Source: Haloplanus sp. XH21 (GTDB taxonomy: Archaea; Halobacteriota; Halobacteria; Halobacteriales; Haloferacaceae). Taken from it: a stretch of 64,000 nucleotides of DNA. A model generated the notes under the pieces. It worked only from the letters and a program-made list of their open reading frames with translations. It had not been told where the DNA came from and did no database searches. Within the stretch, counting starts at the first letter, position 1, and every line of letters begins with the position of its first letter. The DNA lies in the NCBI RefSeq assembly GCF_023276355.1, contig NZ_JALLPL010000001.1, positions 434,001-498,000 of the forward strand, given 5' to 3'. Shown piece by piece: positions 44,952-54,094 of this stretch. The translations under genes and the position numbers were made by a program.

Positions 44952-45542
44952 TTACTCACGCCTCCACCAAAGAGGATTCCGACGTTTGACCGCGGTCCCC
45001 GTGTCCTCTATCTCAAGGGTCCGCCCTTGGTGGTCCGTGACAGTGGTGGTCCCGTCGCCTTCCTCAATCTGCTGTATCTCACGCTTCTCCACCGCGGACC
45101 CCGTTTTGTCGTGGAGGGTTTCGAGGGCCACGCGGACAGTGTTGGGGTCCGTGTCCAACCCCTCCGCTATCCCCTCCGCGGTGGTAGCGCGTTCGGGAGC
45201 CGTGGGGAGGGCGGACCACACTTCCGTAGTGGTTTCCTCATCAACCCCACCGCCCGCGGTCATAGCCCGCGTAGCGTCCTCTACGCTGTCCTCAAGCGTC
45301 TCAATCTGGTTCGACATACGTTCGACCGTCTCCACCAACTTATCCACCCGCTCCGTACTCGCGCCCGTCTGAGCCGTCTGAGCGGTACTGTCGCCACCCA
45401 CGCCCTTGTCCCGCTGTATCTGTTGGTCAACCGCGTGTTGAATGAACTGACTGCGATTGTCGTACACGTCGGATTCCTCTACGTGGCTGTCCCAGTCTTC
45501 CTTCTTGGCTTCGGGTACGCGGAGATTCACGCGTTCGCTCAT
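44952..45542 (-). CDS. RHH plus coiled-coil plus winged-helix-like protein of the element
   Basis: A 196-residue protein. Residues 1-45 (MSERVNLRVPEAKKEDWDSH, then YDNRSQFIQHAVDQQI) form a ribbon-helix-helix-type DNA-binding unit. Residues about 62-95 are a coiled coil (RVDKLVETVERMSNQIETLE). Residues about 110-170 resemble a winged helix (TTAEGIAEGLDTDPNTVRVA then LEIEDTG). The layout suggests a multi-site DNA-binding protein next to the integrase, for example an excision factor or a regulator of int. Homology is not established. Confidence 0.72.
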   Translation of the reverse strand: MSERVNLRVPEAKKEDWDSHVEESDVYDNRSQFIQHAVDQQIQRDKGVGGDSTAQTAQTGASTERVDKLVETVERMSNQIETLEDSVEDATRAMTAGGGVDEETTTEVWSALPTAPERATTAEGIAEGLDTDPNTVRVALETLHDKTGSAVEKREIQQIEEGDGTTTVTDHQGRTLEIEDTGTAVKRRNPLWWRRE

Positions 45543-45574
45543 TACACTCCCCGTTTCTAACCCCAGTCACTTGT

Positions 45575-45594
45575 GTGTGTCGGTTCGTACACAC
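45575..45594. repeat. Right terminal palindromic motif of the element
   Basis: GTGTGTCGGTTCGTACACAC followed by AGT. It is in the same orientation as the left-end copy and 13 nt from the right 12-bp direct repeat. Candidate arm-type recombinase site. Confidence 0.65.
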
Positions 45595-45607
45595 AGTTCT
45601 TGGAGAA

Positions 45608-45619
45608 GGCGCAGTTCGG
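45608..45619. repeat. Right 12-bp direct repeat (att/target duplication)
   Basis: GGCGCAGTTCGG, identical to 40739-40750. Exporter coding resumes here as GCG CAG TTC GGG CAG ATC (AQFGQI). Confidence 0.88.
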
Positions 45620-46520
45620 GCAGATCATCAACATGTACCAGCGGGCGTACGCCTCCGCCGCCCGCATCTTCGGCTTGATGGACGAGAACGCAGGCATCGA
45701 CGAGCGTCCGGACGCCGCGGAACTGACCGTGGCGGAGGGCCGCGTCGCGTACGACGACGTGACCTTCGGCTACGACGACGACACCATCCTCGACGGCGTC
45801 TCCTTGGTCGCCGAGGGCGGCGAGACGGTGGCACTGGTCGGCCCGACCGGTGCTGGGAAGTCTACGGCGTTGAAACTCCTCCTTCGGATGTACGACGTTG
45901 ATTCGGGGGCGATCAGGGTCGACGGCCAGGACATCCGCGAGGTGACTCTCGCCAGCCTCCGCGACGCCATCGGCTACGTCAGTCAGGAGACGTTCCTGTT
46001 CTACGGCACGGTCGAGGAGAACATCACCTACGGCAGTTTCGACGCGAGCCACGAGGCGGTCGTCGAGGCCGCGAAAGCCGCGGAGGCCCACGAGTTCATC
46101 ACGAACCTGCCCGACGGCTACGACACGATGGTCGGCGAACGCGGCGTGAAGCTCTCGGGCGGCCAGCGCCAGCGTCTCGCCATCGCGCGGGCGATGCTCA
46201 AGGATCCCGAATTGCTGCTCCTCGACGAGGCAACGAGTGACGTCGACACCGAGACGGAGATGCTGATCCAGCGGAGCCTCGACCGCCTCACCGCCGACCG
46301 CACGACGTTCGTCATCGCGCACCGCCTCTCGACGGTGAAAGACGCCGACCGGATCGTCGTCCTCGACGAGGGCCGCGTCGTCGAACGCGGCACCCACGAG
46401 GAACTGCTCGCGGTGGACGGGCTCTACGCCAACCTCTGGGGCGTGCAGGCGGGCGAAATCGACGACCTGCCCGAGGAGTTCGTCGAGCGGGCGACGCGCC
46501 GCGGGTCACAGACCGACTAG
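45608..46520 (+). pseudogene. ABC exporter, 3' part (ATPase domain) beyond the element
   Basis: It contains the end of the membrane domain (QIINMYQRAYASAARIFGLM) and a complete nucleotide-binding domain: Walker A GPTGAGKST, Q-loop YVSQETFLFYGT, signature LSGGQRQRLAIARAML, Walker B LLLLDEATSDVD and H-loop VIAHRLSTVKDADRI. An ATG at 45573 inside the element could in principle start a short separate polypeptide (316 aa), which would be a soluble ATPase lacking the membrane helices; the full exporter cannot be made while the element is in place. Confidence 0.92.
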
Positions 46521-46521
46521 C

Positions 46522-48432
46522 TCAGGAGAGGAACTCGACGCCACGGATTTCGAACCGCGCGCCGTCGTCGGCGCTGTCGGTGACGCTGATCGTCCAACCG
46601 TGCGCATCAGCGACCTGTTCGACGATGCGCAGTCCGAAGCCGGTGCCCTCGTCCGACATCGAGTAGCCGGCGTCGAACACGTCGTCCCGCATCGACTCGG
46701 GGATGCCGGGACCGTCGTCGGCGACGTAGAACCCGTCGTCGAGCTCGCCGATGGTGACGGTCACGTCGTCGCCACCGTGTTCGATGGCGTCGTCGGATTC
46801 CATCCGACTGCCAGTCGAGCCATGCTCGACGCTGTTCACGACGAGGTTTTCGACGAGTTGGCGGAGACGGCTCCGGTCGGCGCGGATGGCTCGCTCCGTC
46901 TCGACGACGAGCGTCGCGTCGTCGGTCACGGCGTTCGTCCAGCAGTCCTCGACGAGGGGCGCGAGGTCGACCGACACCAGTTCGTCGATGTCGTCGCCGC
47001 TCCGGGCGAGCGTCAAGAGGTCCTCGATCAGCGCGCCCATGCGTTCGTGGGCGTCGATCGCAGTGTCGAGATGCTCGCTCTCGCAGTCCTCCCGAGCCAG
47101 TTCCGTACAGCCCTGGGCGACGTTCAGCGGGTTCCGCAGGTCGTGGGAGACGATGCTGGCGAACTCCTGGAGCCGTTCTTTCTCGCGTTCCAGTTCCTTC
47201 CGCTCGCTCACGTCGACGTAGAGCGCGAGCGTCCCGACGATTTCGTCGCCGGCGTCGTGCCGGGGGACGGCGCGCAACAGCGCCTCGACGGTCTCGCCGT
47301 CGGCGGTCATCAGCTCCCGGTCTTCGCGCAGGAACTCGCCGGAGAGCGCGCGCTCGTAGCCGCCCTCCTGTAGCAGTTGTCGCCGGGAGTCGGCCGTGTA
47401 GAACTGGGCGAGTTCCTCACCGACGACGGCGTCCCGCTCGTAGCCGAGCGTCTCGACGAACCGCCGGTTGCAGTCCTCGACGATCGGACGACCGTCGTCG
47501 ACGCGCGTGACGACGGCCATCACCGGCGACTCCTCGAAGAGATACCGGTACTGCTCTTCGAGGCGGGTGGTCAACGCCTCCAACTCTTCGGTCCGCCGCT
47601 CGAGTTCCTGCTCGCGCTCCTTGCGGTCGGTGATGTCGGTGATGAACCCCTCCAGTGCCACCGGTTCGTCAGCGTCGTCGTCTTCGAACACGCCGCGCCC
47701 CCGTTCCCACATCCACTTCGTGGCGCCGTCCCGGGTGTGGATCCGGTACGTGACCTCGAACGTACCGTCGGCGTCGAGTTCGTTCTGGACGGTCTCCCAG
47801 ATCGGCTCGCGGTCGTCGGGGTGGAGCACCTCCTCGCCCCACGTCACGTCGCCACGCGCCAGTTCCGCAGCGGTGTAGCCGGTGATCGCCTCGACCTCTC
47901 CCTCGACGGTTTCCATCGGCCACCCGGGATCGTTCCGACACCGGTACACGACGCCCGGGAGGTTGCTGATCAGCGTCTCCAGACGGCGCGTTCGCTCGCG
48001 GAGCATCCGCCGGGACCGGTGGGCTTCGACGGCGTTCCGAACGCGGTTGGCGAGTAGTTCGTATCGTTCGGTCCCCGACCCCTTCCGCAGGTAGTCCGTC
48101 GCCCCCGCGGAGAACGCCTCGCTGGCGACCTCCTCGCTTCCCTTGCCAGTGAACAGGACGAAGGGGAGGTCCGGATACTCGGCCCGAACGGCTTCGAGAA
48201 AAGCGATCCCGTCCATTCCGGGCATGTCGTAGTCGGAGACGACACAGTCGACATCGTCCGCGGCCAGTCGGGACAGTCCCTCGCGAGCGCTCGTCGCCAC
48301 CTCGACAGCGATCCGGTCGTCCGCTCGCTCGAGCAGTGTCGCCGCTAGCTCGGCGAAATCGGGGTCGTCATCCACGTGAAGCACGCGGACCGATCCGGGT
48401 GCGTCGTGGGACGTGGCTGTGCCGTCGGTCAT
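46522..48432 (-). CDS. Hybrid sensor histidine kinase (REC-PAS-PAS-HisKA-HATPase)
   Basis: A 636-residue signalling protein with no membrane helix. Receiver at about residues 15-135 (HVDDD, phospho-Asp67 in VVSDYDMPGMDG, FTGKGSEE, LRKGSG), PAS 1 at about 150-280 (VVYRCRNDPGWPMETVEGE, ITDITDRK), PAS 2 at about 300-410 (YLFEESPVMAVVTRVDDGRP), HisKA with the phospho-His box SIVSHDLRNPLNVAQ, and HATPase with N box LVENLVVNSVEH, G1 VADDGPGIP and G2 EGTGFGLRIV. The order, with the receiver first, means it probably both receives and sends phosphate. The ATG giving MTDGTATSHDA is used. Confidence 0.92.
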   Translation of the reverse strand: MTDGTATSHDAPGSVRVLHVDDDPDFAELAATLLERADDRIAVEVATSAREGLSRLAADDVDCVVSDYDMPGMDGIAFLEAVRAEYPDLPFVLFTGKGSEEVASEAFSAGATDYLRKGSGTERYELLANRVRNAVEAHRSRRMLRERTRRLETLISNLPGVVYRCRNDPGWPMETVEGEVEAITGYTAAELARGDVTWGEEVLHPDDREPIWETVQNELDADGTFEVTYRIHTRDGATKWMWERGRGVFEDDDADEPVALEGFITDITDRKEREQELERRTEELEALTTRLEEQYRYLFEESPVMAVVTRVDDGRPIVEDCNRRFVETLGYERDAVVGEELAQFYTADSRRQLLQEGGYERALSGEFLREDRELMTADGETVEALLRAVPRHDAGDEIVGTLALYVDVSERKELEREKERLQEFASIVSHDLRNPLNVAQGCTELAREDCESEHLDTAIDAHERMGALIEDLLTLARSGDDIDELVSVDLAPLVEDCWTNAVTDDATLVVETERAIRADRSRLRQLVENLVVNSVEHGSTGSRMESDDAIEHGGDDVTVTIGELDDGFYVADDGPGIPESMRDDVFDAGYSMSDEGTGFGLRIVEQVADAHGWTISVTDSADDGARFEIRGVEFLS

Positions 48433-48533
48433 TCTGGTTGCGCTCAGCCACGTATGGACGGTGGAGCGACCTAATGGTAACGGGTGACACGGGGTAGCCG
48501 GGCGTTGAAGTTCTCCGCCACCGATCACCCGGT

Positions 48534-49268
48534 ATGCATCTCGCCGACGCGACCTGGACCGATGTCCGCGACACCGACACGAACCTCGCCCTGTTGCCGG
48601 TCGGAAGCACCGAACAACACGGCCCGCACGCGCCGCTCGGCACCGACGCCTACCACGCCGAGGCCGTCGCCGAGGCGGGCGCGGACCGCCACGCGAGCGA
48701 CGTGGCCGTCGCCCCGACGGTGTCCGTCGGCGTCGCGGAGGAACATCGATCGTTCGACGGCACGCTCTGGGTGTCGCCCGATACGTTCCGCAGCTACGTC
48801 CGTGACGTGGTCGGCAGCCTCGCCCACCACGGGTTGGACCGGGTCGTCGTCGTCAACGGTCACGGGGGGAACATCTCCGCCCTCGGCGAGGTGACGGCGA
48901 CCATCACCCGCCACGACGACGCCTACGCCGTCCCCTTTACCTGGTTCGAGGCGGTCGGCGACCACGGGTCGGAGATGGGTCACGGCGGGCCACTGGAGAC
49001 GGCACTCCTGCGCGCGACCCGCCCCGAACTGGTGCGGGAGGATCGGGTCGGCGCCGCACGCGACGGCGCGAGCGATGGCTGGGGCGACTGGGTGCCGGGG
49101 ACGGGGACGAACCTCGCGCACGACTCGGCGGAGTTCACGAAAAACGGCGTGGTCGGCGACCCCAGCGCGGGCGACGCCGAACTGGGTGACGAACTGCTGG
49201 ATCTGGCGGCGGACGCACTCGATCGACTGCTGACGGCCGTCGCGAACCGCGACCTGCCCGAGCGGTGA
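48534..49268 (+). CDS. Creatininase-family amidohydrolase, ArfB-like
   Basis: A 244-residue creatininase-fold hydrolase. Metal and active-site motifs: GSTEQHGPHAPLGTDAYHAE (E, H, D) and VVNGHGGN (H), with an ExGHGG-type segment SEMGHGGPLETALL. In archaea this family includes the formamide hydrolase ArfB of riboflavin/F420 synthesis, a reasonable guess here, but other amidohydrolase activities are possible. It is divergent from the histidine kinase and convergent with the DUF5790 gene, whose stop is on the next base. Confidence 0.85.
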   Translation: MHLADATWTDVRDTDTNLALLPVGSTEQHGPHAPLGTDAYHAEAVAEAGADRHASDVAVAPTVSVGVAEEHRSFDGTLWVSPDTFRSYVRDVVGSLAHHGLDRVVVVNGHGGNISALGEVTATITRHDDAYAVPFTWFEAVGDHGSEMGHGGPLETALLRATRPELVREDRVGAARDGASDGWGDWVPGTGTNLAHDSAEFTKNGVVGDPSAGDAELGDELLDLAADALDRLLTAVANRDLPER

Positions 49269-49679
49269 TTACGCCGCGTCCCCGTCCCCGTCGGCAAGGT
49301 CCTCCAGCGTGCCGCGGAGCTCCGGCACCGCGTTCGTGAGGTCGCTGACGTCCTCGTGGGCGTCATCGATGGACGCGATCAGCGTCTCGAGTTCCGCGAT
49401 GGCGTCGGCGAGGTCGTCGGCCTGGTCGAAGGCGTCGGCACGGTCGCCCATCGTGTACCACTTCTTGGCCTGGCGGAGATGCTCGCGGGCGTCGCCGGCG
49501 TCGAGCGCCGACCGCAGGCCGTTCAACACGCCGAGGACGTTGTCGGCGTCGGTCTCCCACACGTCGGCCGCGTCCGGCAGTTCCGCCCGCGCCGCGTCCA
49601 GATGCTCCTCGACATCCGCGCGCATCTCGTCTGCCGCTTCGCCGAAGAGTTCGTCGTCGCCGAGCGTCGTCTGACTCAT
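49269..49679 (-). CDS. DUF5790 family protein
   Basis: A 136-residue acidic all-helical protein (MSQTTLGDDELFGEAADEMR start; REHLRQAKKWYTMGDRADAF centre; IASIDDAHEDVSDLTNAVPE near the end), matching a small haloarchaea-specific family. No enzymatic motif. Ends back to back with the creatininase-family gene. Confidence 0.8.
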   Translation of the reverse strand: MSQTTLGDDELFGEAADEMRADVEEHLDAARAELPDAADVWETDADNVLGVLNGLRSALDAGDAREHLRQAKKWYTMGDRADAFDQADDLADAIAELETLIASIDDAHEDVSDLTNAVPELRGTLEDLADGDGDAA

Positions 49680-49760
49680 ACACGGGGGTTCGCTGCCGTG
49701 TGAGTTAAACGCACGCCCGAAAGTGAAAGTGAAATGCGACCGTTCGGCCCGCGAACGGGC

Positions 49761-50096
49761 CTACTCGACCTCGACGAGCTGCATCAGCGGGTAGCCGTCC
49801 ACCATCGACATCTCGGCGTGGACGACGACGCCCTCGCGTTCGATGCGCATCCGCACCTCCATGAACTGCCCCGTGAGTTCGACGTAGCCGTGGTCGTCGG
49901 CCGCGTCGGCGAGGGCGTCGACATCGATATCGACCGACACCGACTCACAGAAGGGTTGGTTCTCGATCGATTCCGCCATCGCGCGTTCGAGACTCGCGGC
50001 GCTGTCGGGGGAGACCGGCGTGCCCGCGAACTGGTGATAGAGCGATCCGAACTTGATGCCCGCCTCGAAACAGGCGTGCTGGGCGTCGGTGGCCAT
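49761..50096 (-). CDS. mptD: Archaeal dihydroneopterin aldolase
   Basis: A 111-residue protein of the archaeal MptD (COG2098) type, which cleaves 7,8-dihydroneopterin to 6-hydroxymethyl-dihydropterin for folate/methanopterin-type cofactors. Family features: the ACFEAGIKFGSLYHQFAGTP N-terminus, the ESIENQPFCESVSVDID region, and the ending RIEREGVVVHAEMSMVDGYP then LMQLVEVE. It is divergent from the Azf gene. Confidence 0.87.
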   Translation of the reverse strand: MATDAQHACFEAGIKFGSLYHQFAGTPVSPDSAASLERAMAESIENQPFCESVSVDIDVDALADAADDHGYVELTGQFMEVRMRIEREGVVVHAEMSMVDGYPLMQLVEVE

Positions 50097-50183
50097 AGGG
50101 GAGCGTCGGCCCCCCCAGTGGTAAGGTCTGTCGTCGCGGAGAATCGGTTGTTACTTGGGTTCGGTCGCCCCAGTACTGCCCGA

Positions 50184-50972
50184 ATGGACGACCCGGTGTT
50201 ACTGACTGGCGCGGGTGGGCGCGTCGGGCAGGCGATCCTGAACGGGATCGCCGACGCCCACGAGTGGCGACTGCTCGACCGGGAGCCGCTGTCGAGCGAT
50301 CGTCTCCCGCCGGGCGTGGACGACGACGACGTGGTCGTCGCGGACATCACCGACGACGAGGCGATGGCCGACGCGATGGAGGGCGTGGGCGCCGTCATCC
50401 ACCTCGCGGGCGACCCGCGGCCCGAGGCGCCGTGGAACTCGGTGCTCGAAAACAACATCGACGGCACGCAGACGGTGTTCGAGGCGGCCGTCGACGCGGG
50501 CGTCGAGAAGGTCGCCTTCGCCTCCTCGAACCACGCCGTCTCCGCCTACGAAACCGACGAGCGCACGCCCGAAATGTACCGCACGGACGACGACTACCGC
50601 CTCGACGGGACGGAACTGCCCCGCCCGGGGAACCTCTACGGCGTGAGCAAGGCCGCGGGCGAGACGCTCGGGCGCTACTACCACGACAGCGAGGGCCTCG
50701 CCGTCGTCTGTGTCCGCATCGGCAACCTCACCGAGGGGCATCCGCCGCGCAACTACGAACGCGGGCAGGCGATGTGGCTCTCGCATCGCGACTGCGCCCA
50801 TCTCTTCGATCGGTGTATCCGCGCCGACTACGGCTACGAGATCGTCTACGGCGTCTCCGACAACGAGCGCAAGTACTACTCCATCGACCGTGCGAAAGCG
50901 GTGCTGGGCTACGAGCCACAGGACGATTCGGCGGAGTACACGCTGGCGGGCGAGCCGAAAGACGGGGCGTGA
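50184..50972 (+). CDS. azf: NAD-dependent glucose-6-phosphate dehydrogenase, Azf type
   Basis: A 262-residue extended short-chain dehydrogenase. The cofactor loop is LLTGAGGRVGQAIL, an acidic residue after strand 2 (LLDREPL) indicates NAD preference, and the catalytic pair is in YGVSKAAGE (YxxxK). Sequence and length fit the archaeal zwischenferment Azf described in Haloferax, which starts the oxidative pentose phosphate pathway; recognition is from memory. Related sugar dehydratase/epimerase activities are an alternative. The sugar ABC transporter lies 770 nt downstream, with a DUF309 gene on the other strand between. Confidence 0.82.
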   Translation: MDDPVLLTGAGGRVGQAILNGIADAHEWRLLDREPLSSDRLPPGVDDDDVVVADITDDEAMADAMEGVGAVIHLAGDPRPEAPWNSVLENNIDGTQTVFEAAVDAGVEKVAFASSNHAVSAYETDERTPEMYRTDDDYRLDGTELPRPGNLYGVSKAAGETLGRYYHDSEGLAVVCVRIGNLTEGHPPRNYERGQAMWLSHRDCAHLFDRCIRADYGYEIVYGVSDNERKYYSIDRAKAVLGYEPQDDSAEYTLAGEPKDGA

Positions 50973-50987
50973 GCCGAGGAGAGGTCC

Positions 50988-51605
50988 TCAGCCCTCGAAC
51001 AGCCCTTCGACATCCGTATACTCCCGCTCCCGCCGATCGACGTGTTCCGTCAGGCGCTGGTAGACCAGATCCCGCGCGTCGCCGTCGGCGACGAACGACA
51101 GCACCAGGCCGGTGAACTGCGTTCGCTCGCCGCCCGCGATTTCCTCGCGGGCGAACTCGATGGCGCGGTCGACGGTCGCCACGTCGTAGTCGTACGCCTC
51201 GGCCAGAACCACCGCGGCGACGGCCGCCGCGTCGAAGCGCAGGTCGGCGAGGCCGAGCACCTGTCCCTCAAATCGAAGCGGTGGCGGTCGACGGCGCTCG
51301 ATGACTGCCGGATCGGCGGCGAGCGTCGCGAGCGAGCGCCGAACGGCCGCGATGTCGACGCCGCGATACGATGATTCAAGGTCGGCGAGATAGTCGCGAG
51401 CGCTCGTCGCGAGGCCGGTCGCGCCGCTCCAGTTGCGCGTCCGGGCGTGGTGGACGGCGGCGGTGAACTGAATGAGGCCGTGGAGGAACCGCTCGTCGGC
51501 GGTGTCGCGCTCCAGGTCGAGCCATCGGTCCTCCCAGGCGTCGTGGGCGGCGTGGTGCTCGCCGTCGTTGTAGAGGGCGATGCCCGCGCGGAGCGACGCG
51601 TCCAT
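50988..51605 (-). CDS. DUF309 family protein
   Basis: A 205-residue protein with the DUF309 core near the N-terminus: ALYNDGEHHAAHDAWEDRWL and RFLHGLIQFTAAVHHARTRN, carrying the conserved H, E and W residues of this helical family. The C-terminal half is a haloarchaeal extension rich in Ala and Arg. Function unknown. The ATG at 51605 is used; it is divergent from the sugar transporter operon. Confidence 0.85.
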   Translation of the reverse strand: MDASLRAGIALYNDGEHHAAHDAWEDRWLDLERDTADERFLHGLIQFTAAVHHARTRNWSGATGLATSARDYLADLESSYRGVDIAAVRRSLATLAADPAVIERRRPPPLRFEGQVLGLADLRFDAAAVAAVVLAEAYDYDVATVDRAIEFAREEIAGGERTQFTGLVLSFVADGDARDLVYQRLTEHVDRREREYTDVEGLFEG

Positions 51606-51742
51606 GCGCTGAGACTGGGGCCTCGAACGGGAAAAACGCCGCGTCGACCCGTTGCTCGTCCGGTGTGCGGTGCCGGGACCCACATAATAGACGGGGTTAA
51701 TCGTGATAAACGGTTTTGTATCTCGAATATAGAGGAGAAACT

Positions 51743-53125
51743 ATGTCGAGTGAAGATTCGACAGGGACGGTGGGCAGGGTATCTCGACGACGATTCCTGG
51801 CGACAACCAGCGCCACAGGGATGACGCTCGGACTGGCAGGGTGTTTCGGTGGTGGCTCTTCCAGCAACGAGGCCGTCACGTACATCTCCAACAACAACTC
51901 GCCGCAGTTCAAGGAGATGCTCCGTGGCTTCGCCGAGGACTTCGAGGCGGAGCGCGACATCCCGGTCGATATCGAATTCACCGAGATCGGTGGTGACTAC
52001 GGGCAGCGGGTGAGCCAGCTCATCCAGGCCGGCAACCCGCCGGACATCATCAACGCCGAGCAGTTCCGCATCGGCGCCTACGCCACGCAGGACATCCTCC
52101 GACCCGTCGGCGACGTCATCGAGGCCGTCGAGGAGGCGGAGGAGGCCATTCCCGAGAAGTTCGGGTTCGTCTACGACGGAGAGCACCGCCTGGTGCCGGC
52201 GGTCGCGTCGCTGGCGAACAACTGGTACCGAACCGACATCTACGACGAACTCGGACTGGACGCGCCGACGACGTGGGAGGCCGAGCGGGAGGCCGCCCAG
52301 GCGATCACGGAGGCCGACAACGACCTCTACGGACTGGGCTACACGACCGCCGCGACCGTGTACGGCTCGTATCACGCGTGGAACCGGCTCTGGGGCAACG
52401 ACGCCCAGGTCGCGATGCGCAACGGCGACGCCGTCGAGGTTGCCATCGACTCCGGCGGGAACCGGGACCGCGTCCGCGAGGTGCTCGAACGCGCCCAGCA
52501 GATGGTCGAATACTCGCCGACGGCGACCAACTGGGACTGGGGAGAGATCTACGAGTCCTACGCCGGCGGGACGACCGCCACGGCGCTGTACTCCGGCGGC
52601 CGACCGAAAACGCAGTCCATCGGCCAGGACCGCCCGTGGGCCGACGCGACCAAGCGGGTCTCGAACCCGTACAACACGTCGAACCGTGACGGACATCTCG
52701 GCAACTCGGCCGCGACCGGATACGCGCTGGTCCAAGGCTCGTCCAATCCCGAGGGCGCAAAGGAGTTCGTGCAGTACATGGTGACCGGCGAGCGACTCGT
52801 CGAGTACGCCCGCGCGCTCCGCTTCCACAACATTCCGATCTTCGAGAGCTGGTACGAGCCGGGCTCGGCGTACCGCGAGGGCTGGGACTACCTCAACGAC
52901 AACTTCGACGAGGAGACGATCCAGAGCGAGCGCGAGGCGCTGTTCTCGGACAGCACGGCGCCGTTCACCGCGGAGACGGAGCCGGCGAACCCCTACGCCT
53001 CGCCGGCGTTCACCTCCTTCCAGCTCGGCCAGATGTTCTACGACGCGACCGAGGGTGGCATGGGCATCGACCAGGCCATCGACCAGACCGCATCGACCCT
53101 CCGCGAAAACACCGGAATGGAGTAA
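51743..53125 (+). CDS. Sugar ABC transporter substrate-binding lipoprotein
   Basis: A 460-residue family-1 solute-binding protein. A twin-arginine lipoprotein signal (VSRRRFLATTSATGMTLGLA then GC) is followed by a GGGSSSNE linker and a two-lobe binding domain (QFKEMLRGFAEDFEAERDIP, QLIQAGNPPDIINAEQFRIG). The ATG is preceded by GAGGAG 5 nt upstream, an unusual clear Shine-Dalgarno, which decides the start. First gene of a four-gene operon (binding protein, two permeases, ATPase); the ligand is probably a sugar or sugar oligomer. Confidence 0.92.
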   Translation: MSSEDSTGTVGRVSRRRFLATTSATGMTLGLAGCFGGGSSSNEAVTYISNNNSPQFKEMLRGFAEDFEAERDIPVDIEFTEIGGDYGQRVSQLIQAGNPPDIINAEQFRIGAYATQDILRPVGDVIEAVEEAEEAIPEKFGFVYDGEHRLVPAVASLANNWYRTDIYDELGLDAPTTWEAEREAAQAITEADNDLYGLGYTTAATVYGSYHAWNRLWGNDAQVAMRNGDAVEVAIDSGGNRDRVREVLERAQQMVEYSPTATNWDWGEIYESYAGGTTATALYSGGRPKTQSIGQDRPWADATKRVSNPYNTSNRDGHLGNSAATGYALVQGSSNPEGAKEFVQYMVTGERLVEYARALRFHNIPIFESWYEPGSAYREGWDYLNDNFDEETIQSEREALFSDSTAPFTAETEPANPYASPAFTSFQLGQMFYDATEGGMGIDQAIDQTASTLRENTGME

Positions 53126-53131
53126 CTGAGT

Positions 53132-54094
53132 ATGTCGACGGTGACGGATTTCGTCGTGTCCGCCGTGCCCGAACAGTGGCGGCAGACGACTGACAGCACC
53201 CTGTCGGATATCTTCGAGAACGACTACGCGCTGCTACTGCTGTGTCTCGCGCCGGCGCTCGTACTGTACGTCTTCATCGCCATCCTACCGATGGTGTGGG
53301 CGTTCAATCTCAGCCTCTACGAGGTGTCGACGCTGAATCCGGTGTGGACGTGGACCGGGCCAGGCCGCCTGGCCGACATCGTCATGGCGAGCGAGTTCCA
53401 GGCGGCCTTCGGTCGGAGCCTGATCTTCGGATTCGGCTCGGTTCTGTTCCAGCTCGTCGTCGGCGTCGGCCTGGCGCTGCTGGTCAACAAAGAGTTCAAG
53501 GGCGCGGTGCTCGCCCGCGCGCTTGCCCTCCTGCCATATATGGTGCCGGCCGTCGTTATCGGCATGGTCGGGCAGTTCATGCTCAACGCGCAGTACGGCA
53601 TCATCAACCTCGTCCTCCTCGAACTGGGGATCCTCAGTCAGCCCATCGCGTTCCTCGGCCTCCCCGAAACCGCGATGGTGACGGTCATGGTCGTCGGTTC
53701 GTGGAAGTTCGCGGTGTTCGTGACGCTGCTGACCCTTGCGCGACTCCAGTCGATCCCCGAGCATTTCTACGAGGGAGCGACGATGTGCGGCGCCAACGCG
53801 TGGCAGAAGTTCCGCGACATCACGCTCCCCCGCATCCAGAACGTCATCCTCATCGCGGCCTTGCTCCGCACGCTGTGGATGTTCAACAAGTTCGACATCA
53901 TCTACATCATGACCCGTGGTGGACCGGGCGAGGCGACGACGACGATCCCCCTGCTCGCCTACGAGATAGCCTTCAACCAGTATAACCTCGGGCAGGCGGC
54001 GGGCATCGCCGCGCTCATGTTCATCTTCCTGGTCGGCTGGTCGCTGGTGTACTTCCGGGTCGCTCGACCCGAAGAGGAGGTTCGGGTGGCATGA
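53132..54094 (+). CDS. Sugar ABC transporter permease (MalF/UgpA type)
   Basis: A 320-residue inner-membrane permease with six helices. The EAA coupling loop is YEGATMCGANAWQKFRDITL, which docks on the ATPase. It starts 6 nt after the binding-protein gene and its stop overlaps the next permease start (ATGA). Pairs with the following permease to form the channel. Confidence 0.93.
   Translation: MSTVTDFVVSAVPEQWRQTTDSTLSDIFENDYALLLLCLAPALVLYVFIAILPMVWAFNLSLYEVSTLNPVWTWTGPGRLADIVMASEFQAAFGRSLIFGFGSVLFQLVVGVGLALLVNKEFKGAVLARALALLPYMVPAVVIGMVGQFMLNAQYGIINLVLLELGILSQPIAFLGLPETAMVTVMVVGSWKFAVFVTLLTLARLQSIPEHFYEGATMCGANAWQKFRDITLPRIQNVILIAALLRTLWMFNKFDIIYIMTRGGPGEATTTIPLLAYEIAFNQYNLGQAAGIAALMFIFLVGWSLVYFRVARPEEEVRVA

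Larger units (their letters stand above)
40739..45619. mobile_element. 4.87-kb integrative element inside the ABC exporter gene
   Basis: Bounded by the 12-bp direct repeat GGCGCAGTTCGG. Just inside each end is a near-identical 20-bp palindromic motif (40759-40778 and 45575-45594, 18/20 the same; GTGTGTCG...TCGTACACAC), a probable recombinase arm site. Cargo, all of the convincing genes on the minus strand: RHH/winged-helix protein, tyrosine integrase, an operon of four overlapping small genes, and a small membrane protein. There is no recognisable capsid, spike, replicase or resistance gene. Codon use and the many GCCCGC/GGGCGG words differ from the host. It could be a cryptic provirus, an integrated mini-plasmid or a satellite. 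Confidence 0.9.

Noticed and set aside
40759-45594. The GTGTGTCG...TCGTACACAC motifs as the crossover sites of integration
   Set aside because: Joining the exporter halves through these motifs shifts the reading frame; joining at GGCGCAGTTCGG keeps it, so the latter is the better junction.
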